This document shows, one piece after another, positions 22,421-32,861 of a stretch of DNA of 64,000 bases (its first letter is position 1; each line of letters starts with the position of its first letter). A model generated the notes under the pieces. It did no database searches. It was given only the letters and a program-made list of their open reading frames with translations, and was not told the origin of the DNA. The stretch is from Diatrype stigma. Its lineage: Eukaryota > Ascomycota > Sordariomycetes > Xylariales > Diatrypaceae. A program made the position numbers and the translations under genes. The stretch spans positions 372,001 to 436,000 of the forward strand of contig JAKJXP020000015.1 of NCBI GenBank assembly GCA_022225965.2, given 5' to 3'.

Positions 22421-22795
22421 TTACCACCCCGTCAGAAACCGGGCCTTGATCTCGGGAACTCCAGCGAGCCCGAGAACGGCAGCTCGGAACTCCTCTACGC
22501 TCTCAGGCATCAGGACCTGACGCTTCACTACCCGCAACTGGCGAGCAGGCACCATGTCACCGTGGTTCAGCGCCTGGAAGTGCATGTTCAACTCAACGAC
22601 CCGGCTGCGGACCATGCGCGGCGGTATCCCGTCGGCCACCGAGGCGTCGAGGAGCTCCTGACAGATGCAGCTCAGGCATCGAATCGGGATGGGCAGCGTC
22701 TCGGTGATGACAAACTTGTCGTTGCCCGTGCGCCGGTGGCAGATTTCGAGGCCGTGGCCGCAGCTGAACTGCTCCTTAGTGACGAAGGTAGGCAT
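22421..22795 (-). CDS. Small Cys-containing protein, possible zinc ribbon
   Basis: Single exon, 124 aa, not recognised. The N-terminal third holds FSCGHGLEICHRR and, 20 residues on, RCLSCICQELL. The two Cys/His clusters could bind one zinc ion. The rest is predicted helical and charged, with a conserved-looking end EFRAAVLGLAGVPEIKARFL. Even codon use and GC-rich third positions support real coding. It may be a lineage-specific protein. Confidence 0.55.
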   Translation of the reverse strand: MPTFVTKEQFSCGHGLEICHRRTGNDKFVITETLPIPIRCLSCICQELLDASVADGIPPRMVRSRVVELNMHFQALNHGDMVPARQLRVVKRQVLMPESVEEFRAAVLGLAGVPEIKARFLTGW

Positions 22796-24124
22796 GGCGT
22801 CGTCTGTAACGTGTATGGTATCTCTAAACGACTGAAGCTCAAAAAAAATCCTGACACTTACGAGCTCTTGGGATACTGAAGGAGGGCCTGATGAGACTTT
22901 TCGGTCTATGGCAAGTGATGTGGGGGTTTATATGTTTTCCAATCCTGACTCACTAGAGCATTGTGGAATGAATCTCTTTGACTTCCTCTACCAGCAAACT
23001 TGCGCCTAGGCCGCGGTAAGACAATCACATTTTGTGGTTCTTTGATACTTCAATGGAAGGTTTGAACAATCGGTTTGTTCATCGCCCGCAGGACAAAGGT
23101 CTAGCCAGCCATGGTTATCGAGAATCTGATATGAGGCCTCAAAGTTCCCGATTGATTGTAATAGGGGTATCTCATCTCTATATTTGTCAGGATGAATGAG
23201 ATTTTCAGCGCGACCTTACCGAAGGTTCGTCTGGTCTGACCTGGATAGAAACCGGGCGCTGTTAACTATAAGGGAAGAGCCCTGCTTTGACGAGCACTTC
23301 ATGGCTGTATAGTTAAGTTCTTCGTACTTCGCGACGTCAATCTAAGAAACGGCCTCCAGCCATTGTGACGTATTACAATATGGACACGCAATATGTTAGC
23401 AGTCAACTTGGACACAATAAGCGAACAATACCATTGAAATTGAAGCTCAGATGAAGCCCCCGTGAATTTCCCAGCATGAGATCATATCAAGAACTTAGAA
23501 GATAGTTCCATAGGTACGAAGTATTAGGAGGCTCTTCGGTCAATCATTCAATTCTGGGCTCTGATTCGCCGTCCCGAAGTCTATATACATACAGGCATCG
23601 TACCTAGCTATGATTGGTATTTCCATTTCCAGACAAACCAGGTGCCTCGTAGTCAGAGGTAGACTTCTTGATGCACTTTAGGTTTTGGCACTTTTCTGGA
23701 GGTCACCGACCCAGTTATGGCGAATAGTAATAACTTTGTTAACTTGACGTCGTTACCTTTTACCAATTACTTATGTGATGATGCCAGGGTCTTGATTGCG
23801 TAATTCGGATAGACAAAGCACATACAAGCTTATTACCTATACCAGGCAGACTGATAAGCTGGCGTAAACCAATACCAACCACTACCAACCACCACCAATC
23901 CACCAACACCACCTTGTTCGATACTTGAGGTGCCTCTCTGCGGTGTGTGGGTTGGATTGCATTACATCAAACGCTGGGAGCCTTGAGTGCCTTTAGGTAG
24001 CAGGTTTTGCGTTATATATAAGGGCGCATCCAAGCACCTGCACTTTCTGATATCCGGATGGTTCGAAATCTCATGTTATTCTTCGAGTAATTATTCGGGC
24101 TACTTAGTTATACTACACCCCACG
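22796..24124. other. Intergenic, MFS promoter region
   Basis: No gene seen. A short ACCAACC-type repeat (23868-23910) lies in the promoter of the transporter. The frame extends upstream of the transporter's first ATG without an ATG codon. Confidence 0.5.
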
Positions 24125-25750
24125 ATGACATCCAATGGGTCTACCCCTGAAGCCAATGGCTCTCAGAGGAAGCCCGCCGATGCTACTGAAAATGACGATG
24201 AACATCACACAGCAAGCGAGACCACGCCTCTGCTCAAAACACCAGCAGCTGGACCCGTTGCCCCGATTCCCACCGCCATAACAGCAACATCCGCAGACGC
24301 AGACGCAGCAAAAGGAGAGGACAAGCCGCTCCCCAAGCTGCAGATCGCGCTGCTCTGCTACGCGCGGCTAGTGGAGCCCATCGCCTTCTTCTCCATCTTC
24401 CCGTACATCAACCAGATGGTGCAGAGGAACGGGGAGCTCGCGGACACCGACGTGGGGTTCTACAGCGGGCTGATTGAGTCGCTGTTCAGCCTGACGCAGA
24501 TGTCGGTGATGCTGTTCTGGGGGTGGGCGGGCAACCGCGTGGGCCGCAAGCCGGTGCTGGTGGGCTCGCTGGCCGGCGTCAGCGTGGCCATCGCGCTGTT
24601 CGGGCTGGCGCGCTCCATCGGGCAGATGGTGCTGTTCCGGTGCACGGCCGGCGTGTTCTCGGGCACCATCGTCACCATCCGCACCATGGTCGGCGAGCAC
24701 AGCACCCCGCGCACCCAGGCCCGCAGCTTCAGCTGGTTCGCGTTCGCGGGCAACCTGGGCATTTTCCTCGGGCCCCTGATCGGCGGCGCGCTCGCCGACC
24801 CGGCGGGCCAGTACCCGAACAGCGTGTTTGGCGGCGTGCGCTTCTTCGAGGAGTTCCCCTACGCCCTGCCGAGCATCGTCGTCGGCTGCATTGGGCTGAC
24901 GGCCGTGGCGACGAGCGCGCTGTTCGTCGAGGAGACGCTGCCGGCGGAGCTGAGGCTGAAGAACAGAAAGACAAAGCGTAGTCATCAGAATAGCGATACC
25001 AACGACAATGACAACGAAAATGGCGACGAAGACGAAGACGAAGAAGTCGACAGCAAGCCCAAGCCCCACACCCTCCGGGAGCTGCTGCAAGCGCCCGGCG
25101 TCGGCATCGTGCTCTACAACTACCTGCACGTGATGTTCCTCGCAGTGGCATACACAGCCGTCGTGCCCGTATTCTGGTTCACGCCGCCCGATCTGGGCGG
25201 TCTCGGCTTCAGCCCGCTACAAATCTCCCTCTTCATGGGGCTCACGGGCCTGTCGCAGGCAATCTGGCTACTCGTTGTATTCCCGCCCCTGCAACGCCGC
25301 CTCGGCACCAACGGCGTGATGCGCGCGTGCGGGACAGCCTACCCGTTCTTCATGGCCGTGATGCCGGGCTTCAACGCGATCCTGCGCGCGCACACGGACG
25401 CGTCGCGCGCCGCGTTCTGGACGCTGATGCCGGTGTGTCTCGCGCTGGGCCCCGGCGTCAGTATGGCCTTCACGGGCGCGCAGCTCGCGCTCAACGACGC
25501 GTCGCCGAGCGCCGAGAGCCTGAGCATGCTGAACGCGCTGGCGCTGACGGGGACGAGCGCGCTGCGGTCGTTCTCGCCCGCGCTGTTCGCCAGCCTGTTC
25601 GCCGTTGGCGCGCGCTCGCAGATACTGCGTGGCTACCTGGTCTGGGTCGTCCTGACTGTCCTGTCCGCTGGCTTTACTGTTTCGACGCGGTACTTGCCGC
25701 CGCAGAGTGAGAAGAAGGCCGCCGAGGAAGGGGGGGAACGGGGGAACTAG
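24125..25750 (+). CDS. Major facilitator superfamily transporter (DHA1, YCR023C-like)
   Basis: Single exon, 541 aa, about 12 membrane segments. The cytosolic N-terminus is acidic and ends ETTPLLKTP, a dileucine-type element seen in vacuolar or endosomal members of this group. After the first pair of helices comes MFS motif A: GWAGNRVGRKPVLVGSLAG. Motif C-like GIFLGPLIGGALADP follows in helix 5. An acidic Asn/Asp/Glu-rich loop (about residues 280-310) joins the two halves. The family exports drugs or metabolites by proton antiport; the substrate is unknown. Very high third-position GC (many GCG/CTG codons) compared with neighbours creates long antisense open frames that are not genes. ATG at 24125 is the first in frame. 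Confidence 0.88.
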   Translation: MTSNGSTPEANGSQRKPADATENDDEHHTASETTPLLKTPAAGPVAPIPTAITATSADADAAKGEDKPLPKLQIALLCYARLVEPIAFFSIFPYINQMVQRNGELADTDVGFYSGLIESLFSLTQMSVMLFWGWAGNRVGRKPVLVGSLAGVSVAIALFGLARSIGQMVLFRCTAGVFSGTIVTIRTMVGEHSTPRTQARSFSWFAFAGNLGIFLGPLIGGALADPAGQYPNSVFGGVRFFEEFPYALPSIVVGCIGLTAVATSALFVEETLPAELRLKNRKTKRSHQNSDTNDNDNENGDEDEDEEVDSKPKPHTLRELLQAPGVGIVLYNYLHVMFLAVAYTAVVPVFWFTPPDLGGLGFSPLQISLFMGLTGLSQAIWLLVVFPPLQRRLGTNGVMRACGTAYPFFMAVMPGFNAILRAHTDASRAAFWTLMPVCLALGPGVSMAFTGAQLALNDASPSAESLSMLNALALTGTSALRSFSPALFASLFAVGARSQILRGYLVWVVLTVLSAGFTVSTRYLPPQSEKKAAEEGGERGN

Positions 25751-26051
25751 AGATGCTGATGGTGCATGATCATATGATGCGTATCTAGAGACATATATAA
25801 CATATACCCGCACGAAAACGTGGTGAAATAGACACAAATTTACTTTAAGATCAAAACAGTTGACTTGGTTATCACGTCATTGCGTATCCAGCTACATTGT
25901 TTAAGTAGTTCTGAGCAGATCGTATAATACATCAATGCTGTCTTCTAGAACAGTCTAAGGAAGTGTTGTACAGGCCCGTCTAAACCACCCTCCAAAACGC
26001 CACGTAATGTTGCATATACCTCATACATCATGCCCTAGCCAAGGCCATCTT
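25751..26051. other. Intergenic, convergent 3' ends of MFS and sen2
   Basis: No gene seen. Confidence 0.5.
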
Positions 26052-27758
26052 TCAATCCCTATTCCGATTGCTCAACCACCTCTTAATGATGAATTCCCGA
26101 ACCTTATACCGTTTCAACATCGTAGACACATCCAATTCATCATCATCATCTGCTGGTGGCGGGATATCGACACATATCATAACTAAGGTCTTGAGGGCAG
26201 TGGACTGTACACGGTTGATGCTGTGTAGCCAGTGCCAAGACCTCTGCGGAGGCTGTCGCCCTTCCCATTTGGGATCCGTGTAGGCGGGAAAGACGACCAT
26301 GGCAAACTCTGCGTGAGAGAAGACCGGCCCACGATGGTACAAGAGCCAATCGACACCGAACTTGATCCCAGGTCTGACAATCCAGCCTAGAGAACGGAAG
26401 TGGTGGTAGACAACATAGTTGAGTACAAAGGGGTCATCCGGTTGTAGGCTCGTCATTCGTGGGGGGAAGTAAGAACATTGCCGGAAACGTTTGAAAAGGT
26501 CCTGAACGCTGAGTGGTTTTTGGGTAACAGGGTCCAGAACAGATAGGGTGCCAAGAGCATAAGAGAGATAGAAGGCTTCTTCTGGCATGAGCTGAAGGTG
26601 CTCTTTATCCACAATAGTGGTAGATGTCTCGGAACTACTTTCCGGGGCACTCTTGTCCAAGACGAATTCCGTTGCCGTAGGACCATCTGGTGGCCCTGAG
26701 AGCAGAGGGTTACCGTTCACGAAAGAACGATCGAGCCCCTTGCCACTCCCGACCAGTCCAGGGCTAGGGCTTGGAGGATCTGAAAGCAAGTAGGTCGTAG
26801 ATTGCACTCTCGGAGAGAACCGTACACTCTTCCTTCTCTTGCTGCTCGAAGATGCCGAGACATCGTCTATCGGGGTTTCTGGACCAGGTGTGTCGCCATT
26901 CATGGACGGGAATGCGGTAACATCTTCCTCATTAATGGATGGAATACCATTGGCCTTGGTCGAAGTCCCTCTAGATGAAGTAATGCCGTTCGGCTGACTT
27001 GTTAGATTTCCTGGGGGGATTTCCTGGGACGAGCTAACATCTCCTGATGTGAGGGTTGTCGTTTCAGAGAATAAATCATTGTTCACTATGCCATTCAAGA
27101 GAGCTGTTACGTCCTGCAGGGAATTTGGCAAAGCCAATAGTTCTAAGGGGCCGACGGGAGCAACCCATGCTTCTTGCTGTTTGATCCTTTGGATGGCCTC
27201 CTGCTCCTTTCGCGCGCGGTCCCATTTCATCAATTTGCGCTCTTCTCTTCTCTTATTGGTATACTCTTCGGCTACTTGGTTGGCGGTCTTCCCTTTCCGG
27301 GCTTGTTCACGCCGGAGCCAGTTCGGCTCACTTCTACTGTAGCTTCCCTTTCCAAAGAAACCCTGCTCCCAAAGGGCGCGGATGGTTTTTGCATCCGTCA
27401 CATGGATTGATCTCGTTTTAGAAGACCAAGCACCTTTGTATATGGTAGAGGGTTCAGAGGCAGGCGGGAGGATAATCTGGCTCAGCCATGTGTACAAGAC
27501 ATGGAATAGCGAGACTGGGTTGCTCGGGTAGAAGGTAGGCAATGGATATGTGCGGATGGGCACAGGCAGAGCATAGATCTGATGAATGGAAGGTCCTCTC
27601 GGGGTTGCAGTGCGAGCAGCAACCGGCTTCGCAACTGTTGTTCCCTCTGTTTGACCCTCTGTAGTGGGTGTTGCCGTTGCTGCTACTGGTGGCTGCGGAA
27701 CACCCCCTTGGGTAAAGGTGGGCGTAGCAGCAGGCGGTAAGTCAGTTACATTCGCCAT
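26052..27758 (-). CDS. sen2: tRNA-splicing endonuclease catalytic subunit SEN2
   Basis: Single exon, 568 aa. SEN2 cleaves the 5' splice site of pre-tRNA introns as part of the SEN2/SEN15/SEN34/SEN54 complex. N-terminal domain with IHQIYALPVPIRTYPLP and SLFHVLYTWL, then GFFGKGSYSRSEPNWL and a basic coiled stretch. A poorly conserved Ser/Thr-rich middle of about 200 residues follows. The C-terminal nuclease domain has YVVYHHFRSLGWIVRPGIKFG, here given as its key parts YHHFRSLGW and GIKFG, with catalytic triad Tyr474, His482 (FSHAEF) and Lys523 (TALKTL). All three are present. Length is typical for filamentous fungi. No intron is needed. Confidence 0.92.
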   Translation of the reverse strand: MANVTDLPPAATPTFTQGGVPQPPVAATATPTTEGQTEGTTVAKPVAARTATPRGPSIHQIYALPVPIRTYPLPTFYPSNPVSLFHVLYTWLSQIILPPASEPSTIYKGAWSSKTRSIHVTDAKTIRALWEQGFFGKGSYSRSEPNWLRREQARKGKTANQVAEEYTNKRREERKLMKWDRARKEQEAIQRIKQQEAWVAPVGPLELLALPNSLQDVTALLNGIVNNDLFSETTTLTSGDVSSSQEIPPGNLTSQPNGITSSRGTSTKANGIPSINEEDVTAFPSMNGDTPGPETPIDDVSASSSSKRRKSVRFSPRVQSTTYLLSDPPSPSPGLVGSGKGLDRSFVNGNPLLSGPPDGPTATEFVLDKSAPESSSETSTTIVDKEHLQLMPEEAFYLSYALGTLSVLDPVTQKPLSVQDLFKRFRQCSYFPPRMTSLQPDDPFVLNYVVYHHFRSLGWIVRPGIKFGVDWLLYHRGPVFSHAEFAMVVFPAYTDPKWEGRQPPQRSWHWLHSINRVQSTALKTLVMICVDIPPPADDDDELDVSTMLKRYKVREFIIKRWLSNRNRD

Positions 27759-29440
27759 GGTCTTCTTTCGTCATCCCGGTCTACTTGAATCATGGTTAGC
27801 TCACGTGTCAGCCAAAGGTGCGAGTGCCGGAATGAACATGTCAAATTTGCAATTCGCTCAGATACCGTTGTAGTCTATAAGTTACACTCAGCGAGAGTAT
27901 TTCATCTCTAGAGACTTGTATAAAGTTTGTCATCACCGCGATAGATCTGCTGTCCACGTTCAAGTAGAGAGCAAACTTGCTAACTATTGTGTGTGTTTGG
28001 GAAGAGGGGACCAGAGCTGAAGCTTAAGCTCAAGCTCAAGCTCCAGCTCTGAGGTGCAGAGAAGAGAACAGAACTTACGGGATTGATGGATATTCCAGGA
28101 AATCAGTTAACCAGTCCATTCGACGCTGTGATAGTGAGCAAAGCTCGACGAAACCCGAGCTATCCTTCAGGAAATATGACTATGTCGGTATAGACCGTCG
28201 GGAATCTCCCTATGCACTGTCATGTTGAAAGCCGGGAGATATTTTGTCTCTGTGCCTCTGCAGTAACAGGAGCTCAAGATGAAAGCTTTTTTCTTAGCTC
28301 CTTAAAAATGACAAAATTTCTAATGGTCGGCTTGGGTGGGGCGGGGTTGAGGTAAGCGGAAGATCTAAAGATTCCGGGATGCCGACCGTCCTGTTCCACC
28401 TTGTCACTGCAGCAGTTGTACGTACGTATGTAGAACCTGAAGATCCAGTGAAGTTCAGGGCGGTATGACAGTGGGGCTCATCCGGTACAGTACCTACCTT
28501 GATAGGTATCACAACGAAGCAGTTGAGGCGGTTAGGGCTGTTGCTATGTACATACATACTATACATACAAGATGCTAAGCTATTAATGTCGGTTTGGGAC
28601 CCGGCTGTCCACCCGATATCCGCATACCCGGGGCCGTATCCTGCTGTGTTTGCGATTTACGCCTTCCAAGTTGTAACCTGGAATAAAGCTGTTGACGATT
28701 TGTTACCTAGGTAGCAAATGCGTCATGCGTGTGACGGCACCGCTATAATATGGCATGTGGAATCCTTGTCTGAGATCTGAAAACATGTGTCGACACTTCA
28801 GATACAAACGATAAAACGATATACTCAATGCAAAGCGAGACACGGACATATACAAATTTTCTATTTCCCGATCAGTCGTCACTCATCAGCGGATACCTGT
28901 AAGGTTACCTTAAGTAGGTAGGTACTCAGAATGTACCCGACGTATGCGATTCTGCAGTGTTGCATCAGTCCCGTTTTTGTGTAAGCCATGGAAGGGACCG
29001 GGACGATGGCGAAAGACGATTGGCCAATTCCTTAGCCCCGTGGGTTCTAGGCCGGGGAAATAATTCAATTCCTTCCAGAAAAGTCAACAAACAGTAGGTA
29101 CTGGGACTTATTGTCAGCCGCCCGTTAACGGTTCTCTGGTGATACTACATACCGATCTTACCTGATATTACCTTTACTTAATACAATACCTTGGGCTGAC
29201 TGCAGGTGCTCTCGGCACTCAGGTACGTAGTACTCAGGCACTCACTCTCCTTTGGGCTTTGAATTCTCTGAATTCTCCGTAGGATTCTGGGGGGAAACGA
29301 CGATACCTACCCATGCCACCTGCAGTGTCCCACGTCCCCGTTAAGATCGTCCGTCCTATTGCCTATCTTTCCTGTCCTTCTCCTGCCCAAAGCTGAGGCC
29401 TCCTCCATCTTCTATCGTGTCAGCCGTACTATATAGCAGT
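27759..29440. other. Intergenic, divergent promoters of sen2 and ceramide glucosyltransferase
   Basis: Contains an AAGCTC short repeat (28019-28052). No gene seen. Confidence 0.5.
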
Positions 29441-29480
29441 CTCCATATTCCCATATCTCCATATCTCCATATCTCCATAC
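29441..29480. repeat. CATATCTC short tandem repeat
   Basis: Four to five imperfect copies of an 8-base unit, about 260 bases before the glucosyltransferase start. Confidence 0.75.
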
Positions 29481-29739
29481 TATGTCATAGGTATTCTCAA
29501 TATTTCTGATGGTCGAGATCCTCTTTTAATTCGTTAGCCTGCCTGCCACGTCCCCTTTTAGATCCCTTCGCTCGCTACTTCTTCCGTCTGTAGTGACTTT
29601 CCCCATTTGTCTTCTTGTCACGCTCATGGCTGAAGTCCCCGCGTTGGGTGACCTCGATTCTCTCTTCCTCGTTCAGTCTCGATTGATTTCTTGACTTCAA
29701 CCCGGTCTTCAAATACAGCTGTGGGTTGCAGGTCCACTG

Positions 29740-31435
29740 ATGGTTACTCTCGTTGAAGCACTGGCCTGTGTTGGGCTTGTATGGGGATTGGTTGTCATAT
29801 GTGTCCAGAGCATTGGCATATATCAGATGTAAGACTAGACTACAAACAAGACCGACTTGTTTGTTCATACGCGCCCTTGATAAGTCAGCTGACCAACGGC
29901 GTCCCAGCTTTCGATCATACTCCTCGGCTCCGAAGAAGCCCATCTCGCCAGATCTACCCAAAGATGAAGTTCCCCATATCACCGTGGTTCGACCTGCCAA
30001 GGGGCTAGAACCAGGACTCTACGAATGTCTCGCCTCGACCTTCCACTTGTCCTATCCCAAGGACAAGCTGACTATCTACCTCTGCGTGTCATCCAAGGAG
30101 GACCCGGCATATTCTACGTTGCGCAAGTTAGTGGAAGACTACCCTAGCTTCGATGCTAAGGTCTATGTCGAGGCCGAAGACCCATACCTCAACGGCGATC
30201 TCGGGGGCGATGCGGACAACGTGGGCCCGAACCCCAAGATTCGAAACATCAGCCGCGCATACCGGGAGGCGAAGGGCGACGTCATATGGATCATCGACTG
30301 CAATGTGTGGATTGCCAAGGGCGTGGCTGGCCGCATGATCGATAGACTGTATGGCTACGGCCCCGGCGAGACGAGATCGATGCCCTACAAGTTCGTCCAC
30401 CAGCTCCCGTTGGTCGTCGACACCGTCACTTCCATGAGCCGCACCAATTCCGAGGGCCAGTCTCTGCTGTCAGAAGCGTCCGTCACCGGCGGCTCGGATT
30501 CCCACGGGAACGTCGACGTGCCTTCGTCCATCTTGTCTCGCTCGTGGGTCCACGGAGGCGGCCGCCTGGAGGAGATGTTCATGGCCACGACGCACGCGAA
30601 GTTCTACGGTGCTATCAACACCGTCTGCATAGCGCCCTGCATCGTCGGCAAGAGCAACATGTTCCGCAAATCGCATCTGGACCAGGCGACCGACCCGAAG
30701 CGCAATCCGCTCTTGACCGGAAGAGCCGCCACCCTCCCGAAGGGCCTGGACCACTTCTCGTCCTTCATGTGCGAGGATCACATCATCGGCGATCTTCTCT
30801 GGCGGTCTGATTTCCCCGGGTTCTCGAATCACGCCCTAGTATGGGGCGATCTCGTCATACAACCGATCGCCGGCATGTCCCTGTCCGCCTACGTCTCCCG
30901 TCGCGTGCGGTGGCTGCGTGCCCGAAAATGGACCGTCCCGGCTGCCACCCTCGTCGAGCACGGCATCGAGTCCTTGGTATGCTGCTTCTACATGTCCTTC
31001 GGACTGACAACCATCCCCTGGTGCCACGAGGCACTCGGTATTCCCCAGACCTGGTTCGCGCTCTGGGCTTGTTGGCTGTGCGGGGTGACATTTTGGATGC
31101 TGGTGGATCGCGTCGTGTTCAACCGGCTCCACGCCGGGCGCAGCATCGAGATCGACGAGAACACACCTGCCTTCGCTCGAGGATCATTCCGGGGCGGAGC
31201 AGAGAAGCGGCCGTTCGGCCAGTGGTTCCTCGCGTGGCTTGGCAGAGAGTGCCTGGCCCTCCCAGTGTGGACGTGGGCCGTGCTGCTTGGCGCCAGGGTG
31301 AACTGGAGAGGCAAGGAATTCCGCGTCCGGTCTGACATGACGGTTGTTGCCGTGGACGAGGAGAGAAAGCAACCTGCTGGTGCAAGAGCGGCACTCAAAA
31401 ATAATACGTTGCCGCCAACTGGAAAGATAGATTAG
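29740..31435 (+). CDS. gcs1: Ceramide glucosyltransferase (GT21)
   Basis: Two exons, 29740-29828 and 29908-31435, 538 aa. Spliced start MVTLVEALACVGLVWGL is a membrane anchor; an unspliced frame beginning at 29753 in another register gives a false N-terminus. The enzyme transfers glucose from UDP-glucose to ceramide to make glucosylceramide on the Golgi/ER membrane, needed for fungal growth and virulence. Seen: ITVVRPAKGLEPGLYECLAS, then the D1/D2 acidic positions (IIDCNVW), CEDHIIGDLL with the catalytic Asp, and the RxxRW motif RRVRW. C-terminal hydrophobic segments follow. A Ser-rich insert (about residues 205-250) is usual in fungi. All catalytic motifs are intact. Confidence 0.93.
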
Positions 31436-32861
31436 ATGATACCCAAGAGAGCTGTATGTGATCAATAGACTGCGTAATATTCTGACAAACAACCTGACCT
31501 GGTCCGACGTTCGTCCGTACCTAAGCCCTCGTTTGATGTGTCAAAACTCTGAAACTTCTTCTGGGCAAAACACATCTCTTGCGCAATGTAGTAATATAGT
31601 TTTATCTAAGCAAATGTGCTCTATGAGCTCCAAAACTACTGTGAGTGGCCACTGCTTAGGGTTTAAATGTATCTAGGTGCAATAGGCAGTCTATCCATCT
31701 ACTCTGAGATATGGTATGGGGTACCTAAGATCTGGAGTAAGATTGGGCGCGTATCATATATTCGAATACATATAGCTGAGGACGGATCTATACTATGGAT
31801 GAACCCTTACCCCTATCTCCTAGCCCCTAGCTGATGACCCCTATTCACATCACTTCCTATGCTTGTCGCGGAAGTTCCTATTCGACACAGCATTCATTTC
31901 GCATATTCCGAAGCCACAATTGTGATCTCGGAAGATTCTTAATGAAGGTTTTTAAGACAACGAAGAATGTGCATATTATCATATCATGTCTTCGAAAGCA
32001 TTAAGGACGCAGGTCATGATCAATATATTCGAGTGAAGAAAATCTGACGTCGCATCAAATTACAACCCAACTCGGATTCTGTAATTATTCCATCTGGTAT
32101 AAACAGTATTCAGTCAGTTCATGCACAAGAACCCAGTCAATCAAATTTGCCAGTGTTTTCATTATGATCGTTCATCTTAAGGGATTCCTAAACATCCTGG
32201 TTGGATATTCACTCATGTTATTTCAATGTTTTTATTTTTATTTCTATATTTCCTGGATGAGGGAAGGGGAGAGGCGAGATGACTGTGTTCCGCCTGCTTT
32301 TTCCTTTTCCCCCCTGAAAGAATATTGTCGATGACCCCTCGGCTGGGTTAACTTGCCGACGGCCATACCCATGATCAAAGCCGTGCGCAGACAGCTGCCC
32401 CCCTCTCCCTTACCCCCAACCTACAACAATACATGTCCACCCACATCTGCATGCGTTTGTTGTGCGTATAGATGGATGCGCAATGCTAGTAAAATAGCTA
32501 GCATCGTCATCTAAACCCCGGATTAAAAACTACTATGCTAGCCAATCTGGTATTATGTAGAACAGATCAGATACATAAGCCTAAGGTTAAGTGTGCTAGG
32601 AAATTGCCAAAGCGGGCGTCGTCGTGTGAGAGAAAAGTAGATGTTGTTACAGGCGAAAACAAAAAAAAGGTATATTCCTATGCATGTGCGTACGTAGATG
32701 GGACGAAAGAAAAAGCACGCGCTATTACTCTATCGTAGCTTCCATGCTCTTCTGTAACTTCGCTCGGAAAAAAGAAGTTAGGGGAAGAAATAATGAAGGT
32801 CTTGTTTTTTTCTCTCTTTTTGCTTTTTTTTCTCTTTTTCTTTGTTATCTTTTCGTTTTAC
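31436..32861. other. Intergenic, convergent 3' ends of gcs1 and urc4
   Basis: No gene seen. A T-rich tract at 32806-32860 marks the 3' end of urc4. The short frame at 32535-32738 looks random. Confidence 0.55.

Noticed and set aside
24368..25837. Long minus-strand open frames opposite the MFS transporter (253, 189 and 140 codons)
   Set aside because: Arg/Ala/His-rich low-complexity translations caused by GC-rich third positions of the transporter.
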